From positions 1-36,014 of the IMG/VR virus record IMGVR_UViG_3300030099_002455: DNA of 36,014 nucleotides; one strand, written 5' to 3'. The DNA comes from a virus. A program made the translations under genes and the position numbers. Shown piece after piece: positions 29,301 through 36,014 of the stretch; positions within the stretch are counted from its first letter, which is position 1; each line of letters begins with the position of its first letter. The notes beneath the pieces were generated by a model. The model saw only the letters and a program-made list of their open reading frames with translations, made no database searches and was not told where the DNA came from.

Positions 29301-30398
29301 CCCTGTTTCCCTAGCACCCACCCGTTTCGCCATTGCGACTAGAGCGGTTCTTCCTAAGTCTTTTACCTCTCTAAGAACCTGAGCCTTGACTTGGTCTGGA
29401 GTTGCCGTGCCTTTTGTTCTAGATTCTAGAAGGTCATTTCTGATTTCCTTCACAGAACGGAACACCGATCGACCCTGTTCGTTCTTACTGTGAGTTTTTA
29501 CTCCTGCTTCCTTCGCCTCTCTCATCAAATCTTTTCGGCTGAGACTAGAAATCCGATCGAGTTCTTCGGTAGGCTCCACAACCCGAACTGAAAGGCGGAC
29601 AATCTCCCTCAACGCTTCCGCTGATTTAGGGTCGCCCGCTTCTTCCGCAGCCTGAGCTGTTGCTCTGACTTGTGCGGTTGCAGAAGCTCTTTCAATATCT
29701 CTGATGAATAGGTGAGGCTTCCACGCCCCCAGACCCGCCGAAAGCGATGACGAAGCTCCAAGAGCAATCATCACATCGGTTGGACGCATGGTTTTATCAA
29801 GAGCGTACCGGGTAGCCTCAAGGGGGACATCGACAGCAAGAGCCACTCCCGCAGCTCTAGCGGCGGCCCTCATGCGGGTTGCTCTGGTAGCAATCCCCGC
29901 CGCAGCCCCTGCCGGTCCTAAAATGGCTCCTCCCAAAACAGAAAGTCCGACAGCTTCCGCAGCCCCAGCAAACATGCTGAGACCTAGACCTGTAGCGAAC
30001 CCTAGGCCCCCTCCCGAAAAAAGTTCTTTCCTACTTTGTTCGGTGGCTCTAATCTCATCCGTCTGAAAAAGAAACTCAGCAAAAGAATCAGAAGATGCTG
30101 CTGCCCTTCTCGCGGACTCGATATCTATATCACCAGCAAACTTTGCAATATCTTCTTCAGTTACCCGGTACCCTGTGTCCCGAAATCGGGGGGAGGAGAT
30201 CTCTCTTAAAATCTCTCCGATGACAGTCTCGCTGGCGAGAGCATTTCGAGCCTTGCCGAATATCCCGATATCTTGATCGGCTTGAAATTGATACCTGCGT
30301 CGAAGTTCCCTATAGGATTCTAATCTAGGGCTTGCGGGTACAAACTCTTGATTTGATGACGGTTCGCTTATGAAATCAGGAGCCAGCTCATTAATCAT
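26316..30398 (-). CDS. Internal virion protein D (T7 gp16-like)
   Basis: This large ejection protein travels into the cell and helps form the trans-envelope channel. At 1360 residues it is close to T7 gp16 (1318). Residues about 130-240 contain several hydrophobic Gly/Ala-rich segments (FATGLGLSMFAGAAEAVGLS, GGAILGPAGAAAGIATRATR), consistent with membrane interaction, and the rest is long and helical. The C-terminal region (VGRLLGQYRTFMLVSKTKQL near residue 1190) is the best conserved in such proteins. I do not see the N-terminal lytic transglycosylase domain that T7 gp16 has. The start overlaps the gp15-like stop, with GGGGGAGGA upstream. Confidence 0.88.
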   Translation of the reverse strand: MINELAPDFISEPSSNQEFVPASPRLESYRELRRRYQFQADQDIGIFGKARNALASETVIGEILREISSPRFRDTGYRVTEEDIAKFAGDIDIESARRAAASSDSFAEFLFQTDEIRATEQSRKELFSGGGLGFATGLGLSMFAGAAEAVGLSVLGGAILGPAGAAAGIATRATRMRAAARAAGVALAVDVPLEATRYALDKTMRPTDVMIALGASSSLSAGLGAWKPHLFIRDIERASATAQVRATAQAAEEAGDPKSAEALREIVRLSVRVVEPTEELDRISSLSRKDLMREAKEAGVKTHSKNEQGRSVFRSVKEIRNDLLESRTKGTATPDQVKAQVLREVKDLGRTALVAMAKRVGARETGSTERIIDSIVAARTEAGKSGEIVTVDAPRLPAGLDLRKTVTVRGSKVKLKGTFEKLLWKLGTAKNKDTDQLKEAISILKDRGFDDPKAMAKDFVKKVREAEKVEGKVFVADAGELGTVGASRTLDDGSVVSGFVTKKKVETQIDSDIMGDKAIMIDNQTIVESPAEFVEGIKEEDLIAPIIAPARRTMREPGIGLRERLARGIDNFGGQVTAKFLTPHAYRFLGSKTESVRKFAQVFMPGGRDEYLTRLDVAKVDVDKFVIPMRKAIAKAKEEAWEAGGKLTDIDIIRAVRSGEVFEGPLGDATDAVRKFFRDVKEYGTKRGLPLESIPDDLRYVTRKYNHTSFSKLINAHGSDEVIRIFRDAILDHPDAKARGVTKGKANAVAKRIYEFGNNPDLVRSNAATKTVLEKMKGELKNDGIPEEEVDSFMELISPKINSEPHLSFAKRRIEMNETFVDPKTGVSIDEFFDNDLIQLTSRYVKSIVGGSQTRIGLEKLGFDPGTTTRQDVINKISSGITNEKEKEYVEETIDRVLRELSGMSLYPDSKPKHMRWIYASNAFSQATIGMTLGFAQISELASVVLRNGVRAAFQQMPSLRELLTIYSMGIKELRTGRQGISLNRLEEIDDLGSMLETSFGIAGDYSKGDHFMRVIDDSGFDSDYVKGRVTRYLHYGQAVSFMNPLGVMPMDTMLRRWAGRAAFQNFVNMTFKAGKDGKVKFSNGGWNNSSVRLKQMGLNEDDVARLKKAFERPGAIEYKSGIFGGRVKSFNPDAFKDEYIFQKFGVALRKHVDQTVQRQSYSEMPEFWTTPVGRLLGQYRTFMLVSKTKQLAAGIARGDAIEAANIIAACGLGSQAYILQTHYRAMGMEENDRKAYLDKRLSLEYILSAGVLKSSYSTIFPMLVDSTAHLLGKEPVFDPSMRTTGLGIDPLHGSVPYSVIFERAIPAGRELIGAINGTDELSKQDLRNFQSLLWFTKIPGIDQAVNQFLINPLNIPEKD

Positions 30399-32826
30399 AT
30401 GTTGGTCCTCCCCCTTGATACTCCGGATTTCTTTCTAAGAAGTTTTCATATTCTGTATTGGGATTTAATGAGGGGATATCAAACACTCGCCCTAATTCCT
30501 TTTCATCAGTAACAATCCTCGACAGGTTGAATACTTCTTCCCTCGTCCAGTAGGAATTTAATTCTCGGCTTTCTCCTTCCTTCCGGTTCAAGATTACTCT
30601 TGGAGTCCCGCCCAGCGTTTCCGAGGTGACAATGAGTTGGAAATACTCCATGTTTGGACTTACAGGGACAAACTGAACGGACGTAAATTCCTCTTCCCTG
30701 TAGGTTCGTTCTTCCTCGTAATACCACCGAGGACCCTTTTTATCAAAGTTTTCAGCAGCACGAGAAAAGACAGCCTTGTTGCTGCCGGTATAGCCAAATC
30801 GCTCGAAAATGGGCCTATCAAAGTTATATCTATTTGTATCTACCCTTTTGATAGACGGGCCAATTCCGGGATGAAAAGCTCTAAATCTATATCTGTAAGA
30901 TCTGATCGCACCTTTAGTAGCAGCCTCAGCATCAAATGGAGATGCGGCCCCTTGTGAAGCGTGTACTTTAGCGTGGAGCATGACTACATCTCTGACATAG
31001 GATGCGCCTTCCAACGTGTTTACATTTTCATCTACGATGACATTATCAATAACAGAAGTCACGTCTTTAGGAATTGTTATTTCAACGCCATTCATTTTAG
31101 CCATTGCCTGAAGCGCGTATTCCGGGGTGGTCCCCACACGACTTCTCAGGTGGTCGTCTTGAAACATTAGGTCGAAGTTTTCGTAAAACTGCTCAGTGCT
31201 TGCATCCATCGATACCGCACCTGCTGCTTTAAGAATTGCATATGCCCTATAGGTAGACATAAATGAAGGGACTTGCTCCTCAAAAGGCCTTATGTCCGTC
31301 TCCTGTGCGTATTGGTTGACTCGCTGAGCCGCTACAGCGAAAAGATCATTCAATTCGCGGGAAGGCATTCCCGTTTCTGCGGAAGCTCTGGCGATCTTAA
31401 TTTCCATAGGGTCCTGAGAATTATCTTGAGACACGGCATCGTCAATGATTCGCCTTTCAACTTCATTAATGATTGACTGTCTTGGGATTCTTCTGGGAGC
31501 CAAATTAGATCCGTCTGGGGGATTGACGATGATGCTGTCTGAATCGGCCTCTAAAACGTATGGGCCGTAATTCATTTCTCCGTTTTCAAACGTATTCCTA
31601 ATAAGGTTTCCAAGAGCGAATTCGGTAGATGAATTTGAAACAGCCAACTGTTGAATGAGAAGATTTTCAATTGATTCTGTGATGTTATTGGTGTCCGCCC
31701 TAAAATCACTTGCCCGCATCTCCTTGACCTGCTGAATTTGAAGAGAGTCAATTCGATCTTTTTCCAGCAAGTAACGAGACTTGATCTCGCCGGAGTTCAA
31801 AGGAGATCTGGAATCGGGAGGTCCCGTCTCTACAGAATTCAAAACATCTTCAGCAAACTTCGATAACTGTCTATTGCTTTTAGCAAGTTCGATCAACTGA
31901 GAGCCGACAATCCTGTTCATCGAAGTAGAAGAAAGGAGCTTTCCTCTTCCTTGATCCAACAGGTTCTCAATAGTGGCGACTGCCGTGGACACCTGTCTTT
32001 GACGATACTGTTCATCAGTCTCGCCAATGATATTGACAGTTTGATAGAGATCCTCTTGTTGCTCATTCTTGAATGGGATAATTACTCTATCGGATTCAAC
32101 AACCGTGTTTCTGTGGAGATCTTGTGAAGTAAGAACCGCATTAGTGACTCCGTTAGATAGATCCCTCTGAGCTGTTTCGATAGCCATGCCTGATATAGAG
32201 GTGCGCTCTTTAGATAGCAGAAACTCTTTTTCAAAAGCGAAAGCCGCAGCAAGCTCTGCTCGGTATACATCGCTCCTCGGTCCTCTGTAGGCTGTCGCAG
32301 CATCCGATTGAAGCCCATTCAATACCGACTCATAAGCGTCGATATCAGATGCTGAATCCCCCGCAAGAATCTTGACCCGCTCTTCGTTGTAGGTCTTTTT
32401 CAACAGGGCTACTCGCTGTCTAGCAGCGGCTTCCGCCATCGAAGAGGAAAAACGGGGGTGGTCAAGGGCTTCGATTTGTCCGTCTGAGAGTGCCTTGGTA
32501 AAGGTCAGAGATTCTTTATTTGACCAGTCGATGTAAGCAGCGAGCTGCCGACCCTCGATCTCCAGCATCTCGTTGTATTCTTCCTTGGCGAAGGCGAGTC
32601 CCCTGATGCTCTGAGACAGTCCCCCGAAAGACCTTGCAAGGTTTGCCATGTCTCTTGCACCCTGATCATTTACAGGGGCGGGGATGTCAGGACCGCGAGG
32701 AGGTCGGGCAATCGAATTAGGAGCAGCGGGCATACCGGCAGCCCCCGCAATCTCTGCGGTATCTACGGGACGAGCGACGACCTGTGGTGTCACATTCGGC
32801 AATCCCGGTTGGGGTCTTTTAGCCAT
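30391..32826 (-). CDS. Internal virion protein C (T7 gp15-like)
   Basis: This 811-residue ejection protein forms part of the core stacked on the portal. It begins with a Pro-rich arm (MAKRPQPGLPNVTPQVVARP) and continues with long helical stretches such as RDMANLARSFGGLSQSIRGL near residue 60 and MAEAAARQRVALLKKTYNEE near residue 130. The C-terminal part is more beta-like (YFQLIVTSETLGGTPRVILN). T7 gp15 has 747 residues. The call rests mainly on order (between gp14-like and gp16-like), size and helical character. GGAGTAACC precedes ATG 32826. Confidence 0.87.
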   Translation of the reverse strand: MAKRPQPGLPNVTPQVVARPVDTAEIAGAAGMPAAPNSIARPPRGPDIPAPVNDQGARDMANLARSFGGLSQSIRGLAFAKEEYNEMLEIEGRQLAAYIDWSNKESLTFTKALSDGQIEALDHPRFSSSMAEAAARQRVALLKKTYNEERVKILAGDSASDIDAYESVLNGLQSDAATAYRGPRSDVYRAELAAAFAFEKEFLLSKERTSISGMAIETAQRDLSNGVTNAVLTSQDLHRNTVVESDRVIIPFKNEQQEDLYQTVNIIGETDEQYRQRQVSTAVATIENLLDQGRGKLLSSTSMNRIVGSQLIELAKSNRQLSKFAEDVLNSVETGPPDSRSPLNSGEIKSRYLLEKDRIDSLQIQQVKEMRASDFRADTNNITESIENLLIQQLAVSNSSTEFALGNLIRNTFENGEMNYGPYVLEADSDSIIVNPPDGSNLAPRRIPRQSIINEVERRIIDDAVSQDNSQDPMEIKIARASAETGMPSRELNDLFAVAAQRVNQYAQETDIRPFEEQVPSFMSTYRAYAILKAAGAVSMDASTEQFYENFDLMFQDDHLRSRVGTTPEYALQAMAKMNGVEITIPKDVTSVIDNVIVDENVNTLEGASYVRDVVMLHAKVHASQGAASPFDAEAATKGAIRSYRYRFRAFHPGIGPSIKRVDTNRYNFDRPIFERFGYTGSNKAVFSRAAENFDKKGPRWYYEEERTYREEEFTSVQFVPVSPNMEYFQLIVTSETLGGTPRVILNRKEGESRELNSYWTREEVFNLSRIVTDEKELGRVFDIPSLNPNTEYENFLERNPEYQGGGPTYD

Positions 32827-32853
32827 TGGTTACTCCATTAAACATTATTTTTA

Positions 32854-33648
32854 TTACGGCGAAATGGGGATATTAATTTGTGCAATATCACTTAAGCCTA
32901 AGACTGAAGTTTCTGTAGGATTGCCCAATCCTCGTGCGGCTGATAATTGATATCCAGTAGTGACCCCACCAAGGATTCCACTCGCTCCCTGAATAAGGAA
33001 CGGGGTCATTGAGGGGGCTTGGTACTGAGGCATCCCAACAACCCGCTGGGGGGCAACAGTATCCACCGCCTGCATGGGCGAAGGCATCAATCTATTGATT
33101 TGGTTCTGTGCAGACGCCCTCATGGCAATCAATTCTCGTTGTGACTGGGCAATCCGGTTTCGTAGGTTGTTGAAGCTGATGTTGGCATACTCTGCCTCGG
33201 CCCTAGCGAACTGCTGCTTTGCGAGTGCAATCGAGTTTCCAGTAGTCCCAGTCTCCGAAGCGGCTACGGTAACAGCCGACGCACCCTTCTGTGCGTTTCG
33301 ACTTGCCCGATCAATACCAGTCAACGTCTGAGAACGGGACTGCTCGATCTGCTCAAACACCGCACCGTACTGAGCTTCAAGACTATCACCGATGTTCTCG
33401 GCATTACTGTAGTAGGTATCAGATTGATACTGAGCAAGACGCTGCTGGTAATCAATGGCGAGTCTATACCTCTCATTGTTATACGCGGCCACTCGATTCG
33501 CATGTTCGTTTTGAGCTGCCGCCTGTCGATACTGAGAACGATATCTCGCATCGGCCTGACGGTTTGCAGCAGAAGCAGACGATGCAGCTTGTGCAACCCC
33601 AAGACCAGCGGTAGCCACTCCCAAAGTAATTGATACAGGATCACACAT
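32854..33648 (-). CDS. Internal virion protein B (T7 gp14-like)
   Basis: The 264-residue protein starts MCDPVSITLGVATAGLGVAQ, a hydrophobic N-terminal segment typical of gp14 (T7: 196 residues), followed by an Ala/Gln/Arg/Tyr-rich helix (YRSQYRQAAAQNEHANRVAA) and a second helical part (FARAEAEYANISFNNLRNRI). gp14 is an ejection protein placed in the outer membrane during infection. GAGG lies 7 to 8 bases before ATG 33648, which overlaps the stop of the preceding gene. Confidence 0.87.
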   Translation of the reverse strand: MCDPVSITLGVATAGLGVAQAASSASAANRQADARYRSQYRQAAAQNEHANRVAAYNNERYRLAIDYQQRLAQYQSDTYYSNAENIGDSLEAQYGAVFEQIEQSRSQTLTGIDRASRNAQKGASAVTVAASETGTTGNSIALAKQQFARAEAEYANISFNNLRNRIAQSQRELIAMRASAQNQINRLMPSPMQAVDTVAPQRVVGMPQYQAPSMTPFLIQGASGILGGVTTGYQLSAARGLGNPTETSVLGLSDIAQINIPISP

Positions 33649-34270
33649 GATTTAACCTCGCAAATTCATAGAATGTTCTTTTATTTGGGCCGTGAGTTAT
33701 TTCTCTAATAAACTTGAATCCCAACCATTTGATCCACTTTATGTGGACCTCGTTTCTCTTATCGACAATGTTACACACCATTTCATAGGGCTCAATCAAG
33801 ATCGGGAAGAACAACTTCGTCCACTTCAAGAATGATATCGGAGCCCCATCAGTCACATCATCAGTTCCCAGAAGCCAGATAGATCCCCATTTTGGGTTCT
33901 CTTCAAAGGGGACGACACCAAACATCGCCATCGGAACTCCTTGATACTCGCCCGTATATGAGTGAGGCTTGGAGCCGAAGAAACTCTCTTCGATTGCTTG
34001 CTCCGGTACACGACCCAAGGCTTCTATTTCATCTAGGTCTGCTTGACGTAGGTTTTGAGAAATGAAGCCGACATCTTCATAAACAGAATTCCTAGTGATC
34101 ATATCATTCACGATTGAATAACAGGACGGCAGAGAACTCTTGTAGCCCATCATCAATGAATCAATAGGTCTGCTGTTGGAAGAAGCACTGATCTCCATGC
34201 AATCAGCTTTTCGCATGTGCGTAGATACATGGATTAGATCTTCAGGCAGAGACTTTCTAATGTAAGTCAT
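33641..34270 (-). CDS. gp13-like protein with GNAT-type (DUF2833) fold, partly duplicated
   Basis: The 209-residue protein occupies the T7 gene 13 slot. Its second half matches the DUF2833/GNAT-like pattern of such proteins: VPMAMFGVVPFEENPKWGSI, then WLLGTDDVTD, then a helix and NEVHIKWIKWLGFKFIREI. The family is used in virion assembly, and acetyltransferase activity is not demonstrated. The N-terminal 50 residues (LPEDLIHVSTHMRKADCMEI) look like a diverged copy of residues about 64-115 (VYEDVGFISQNLRQADLDEI), giving an internal repeat. T7 gp13 has 138 residues, so the extra length fits the duplication. Its ATG overlaps the gp12-like stop. Confidence 0.8.
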   Translation of the reverse strand: MTYIRKSLPEDLIHVSTHMRKADCMEISASSNSRPIDSLMMGYKSSLPSCYSIVNDMITRNSVYEDVGFISQNLRQADLDEIEALGRVPEQAIEESFFGSKPHSYTGEYQGVPMAMFGVVPFEENPKWGSIWLLGTDDVTDGAPISFLKWTKLFFPILIEPYEMVCNIVDKRNEVHIKWIKWLGFKFIREITHGPNKRTFYEFARLNHV

Positions 34271-36014
34271 ACAGTCTTCTGGGATCGGGAAGTATAGAAA
34301 GCCTCGAACTCGATTGATTGGATATTACTGGGCAATGGTGAATCATTCAAGATTTCTATCTTCACGTTTGTGGACTCGGCGAACATGGGGAAACGGAACT
34401 TGCCAGTCTCAGATGGAACCGATCCAAGGAAGCCTCCGGACGAAAGGAACCTACCGCTAAAGGGATACTCGACCGGATCAGTAAACTGACCCCCTCCGGT
34501 CTTGGTGCTGTATCGGACCTTGAAGAATGCGGTCTCATCAAAGACAACCGTCATGTATCGCAATTGGTGTCTCCCCACGGAAATCATCTCATAACCCCCG
34601 CCGTCTTTAGGACGCTTCAGTACGGGAGTCGTAAGCTCATATCGCATGGTGTAGGGCAGACCCACAAAGAACACTTCGCTCGCGGTAAACTCCTCGGATA
34701 GGGTTACCGTGTTGGTTCCTTGAGATTCGATAGTACGCACTTCCCCGGTTGAGTCGCAGACCTGAACTGTATCTCCGCTCTCAATATCGTAAGGAAGATT
34801 GATGACAGTTCCTCCGGCAGGAGATCCGGCACCATTACCAATAATCTTTGCTCTTCGATCCAACAGGGTGGTGTACTCAGCTCCCTCATCCACCAGACCT
34901 GTTTGAAGATCCATTCGCTCAATAAAAGTCTTAGATCCCCGCTTGATGATCATGAACATCGACTGCTGAATGAAATCGATATCAATCAACTCGCAGTTAG
35001 AGAACGTGAACTTGTACCAAGCCGACTGAAGACGCCCTCTCTCTGTTGAGAAATACTTGTAGAAGTACAGCTCATTGGTTGGGTTGGAGGTTGATCCGGT
35101 TTGAGTTCTGGACAGGACTGCTAGAGTATCCTCCATAGTCGAGATCGCCATCTTTTGAATCTCACCCGCGATGTACTTCGGAGCTTGAGATGTAACTTCG
35201 ACAGCGTCAAAGTTAATGTCGGTCTCGTTAGTTTTGAAATACTCTCGGATGCCACTAAAGCTGCCGCGATTGAAAGCAAAGAATAGGTTGCCGCCCGACC
35301 TTACCGGGTTGACTCCAGTCAGTACATCAAAGTTTGTTACAGGAGTCACTGAGGCAGTAAGCGGGCTGAGAACCCCGTCTCCTCTCAATGCAAACTGAGC
35401 CCTATCAGAGAAGAGCATGAGCCTATCACTGAAGGGGACCGATGCAGAAATCTTATTGATTTCCGTTCCACCAACTCCCACATCAATCACTGCGGTATCA
35501 AGAAGGTTGGTGGAGGTAATCCTGAAGAAGTTGAATAAGAATCCGGCTTCACTTAAAGCGCAGTTCTCACCGCTAGTGAGTGCCAGACGGTTCTTGAAAA
35601 ATGAAATGGATGTAATCTTCTTACCGACGAATGAGGGCAGGGGGTTAGTGAGGTCATCCCCAGATTCTCGATCAGTAAATTTATACTGAGTCCAATCAAC
35701 GCTGGAGTCATTTCCCGTACTAGGAGCTGCACCATCGGCGGGCTTCACTACAAATGTCCCATCCGCTTGACGGACAATAATTTGAGGCATAGTCCCCGCA
35801 TCAAACGTGGTCTTGACTCCGGGCTTAGCGACTTCTTCCCATGAGCCTTCTTCTAGTTTGGTGTTGTCGGGGGTCGTTGCATTAGAAATAAATTTGACGT
35901 AGTAGTCATCGACCTCGGATTCAGGATCCCCCTCGATCTTCACAATCATCCCGTGTCGAGCAATGGAAGGTAAATCAGAAAAACTATTTACGGAATCTTT
36001 GATAACTTTGGAAG
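34267..36014 (-). CDS. Tail tubular protein B (T7 gp12-like), C-terminal part; joins 1-786 across the contig ends
   Basis: This is the remaining 560 or so residues of the nozzle protein whose start is at 786. Bases 35938-36014 repeat 1-77, so on the circle the gene is 786 to 1 then 35937 to 34267. Visible features include GNDSSVDWTQYKFTDRESGD, the segment VPFSDRLMLFSDRAQFALRG near the middle typical of gp12, and a beta-rich end (SIEFEAFYTSRSQK). Its stop overlaps the gp13-like ATG. The ORF is intact, with no frameshift or stop. Confidence 0.95.
   Translation of the reverse strand, partial: SKVIKDSVNSFSDLPSIARHGMIVKIEGDPESEVDDYYVKFISNATTPDNTKLEEGSWEEVAKPGVKTTFDAGTMPQIIVRQADGTFVVKPADGAAPSTGNDSSVDWTQYKFTDRESGDDLTNPLPSFVGKKITSISFFKNRLALTSGENCALSEAGFLFNFFRITSTNLLDTAVIDVGVGGTEINKISASVPFSDRLMLFSDRAQFALRGDGVLSPLTASVTPVTNFDVLTGVNPVRSGGNLFFAFNRGSFSGIREYFKTNETDINFDAVEVTSQAPKYIAGEIQKMAISTMEDTLAVLSRTQTGSTSNPTNELYFYKYFSTERGRLQSAWYKFTFSNCELIDIDFIQQSMFMIIKRGSKTFIERMDLQTGLVDEGAEYTTLLDRRAKIIGNGAGSPAGGTVINLPYDIESGDTVQVCDSTGEVRTIESQGTNTVTLSEEFTASEVFFVGLPYTMRYELTTPVLKRPKDGGGYEMISVGRHQLRYMTVVFDETAFFKVRYSTKTGGGQFTDPVEYPFSGRFLSSGGFLGSVPSETGKFRFPMFAESTNVKIEILNDSPLPSNIQSIEFEAFYTSRSQKTV
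35938..36014. repeat. Terminal direct repeat, right copy (circularisation overlap)
   Basis: This is an exact copy of 1-77. Removing one copy closes the circle at 35,937 bp. Confidence 0.95.

Noticed and set aside
34267-35949. A separate 560-residue gene starting at Met 35949.
   Set aside because: It is only the C-terminal part of tail tubular protein B, whose true start at 786 is reached in frame across the circular joint.

Overview
The window is a complete T7-like podovirus genome (Autographiviridae type), most likely a marine temperate or cryptically integrating phage recovered as a circular contig. Four things support this. There is a full T7-order gene set: single-subunit RNA polymerase, gp2.5-like SSB, primase-helicase, family A DNA polymerase, exonuclease, portal, scaffold, capsid, tail tubes, internal virion proteins, tail fibre and terminases. 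A tyrosine integrase lies upstream of the RNA polymerase, as in integrating marine podoviruses such as some pelagiphages. Several small proteins resemble families I associate with marine phages. Bases 1-77 are repeated exactly at 35938-36014, and the tail tubular protein B gene reads in frame across that joint, so the unit genome is a 35,937-bp circle. The host cannot be named from sequence alone; moderate GC and a tRNA-Leu-like attP suggest a marine proteobacterium.

Every convincing gene lies on the minus strand, so transcription runs from high to low coordinates and around the joint. The early region starts at a sigma70-like promoter near 20005-19977. It runs through nine small unknown genes (19923 to 16497), the first five of which are each preceded by a repeated leader sequence. 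It then reaches the integrase, a tRNA-3'-end-like attP, and the RNA polymerase (12620). The replication region (12610 to about 5843) encodes SSB, a RusA-type resolvase in the slot of T7 gene 3, primase-helicase, an i-type lysozyme, a small unknown protein, DNA polymerase, a LAGLIDADG-like ORF, 5'-3' exonuclease and a nucleotide-metabolism-like protein.

The structural region runs from 5841 down to 786 (gp7.3-like protein, portal, scaffold, a membrane protein, a lipoprotein, capsid, a terminator in the T7 T-phi position, tail tubular A). It continues across the joint with tail tubular B and internal virion proteins 13/14/15/16, then tail fibre and a C1q-like accessory protein. The packaging and lysis end follows: XhlA-like holin candidate, small terminase, four small basic proteins, large terminase, then three small ORFs and a structured non-coding gap that separates late from early transcription.

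The most unusual observations are: a 34-bp stretch (33/34 identical) shared in the same reading frame by DNA polymerase and an early HTH protein; repeated leaders in front of the early genes; a possible signal-sequence extension of the lysozyme overprinted on the helicase gene; a LAGLIDADG-like ORF directly after DNA polymerase; four basic proteins between the terminase subunits; and an internal duplication in the gp13-like protein.
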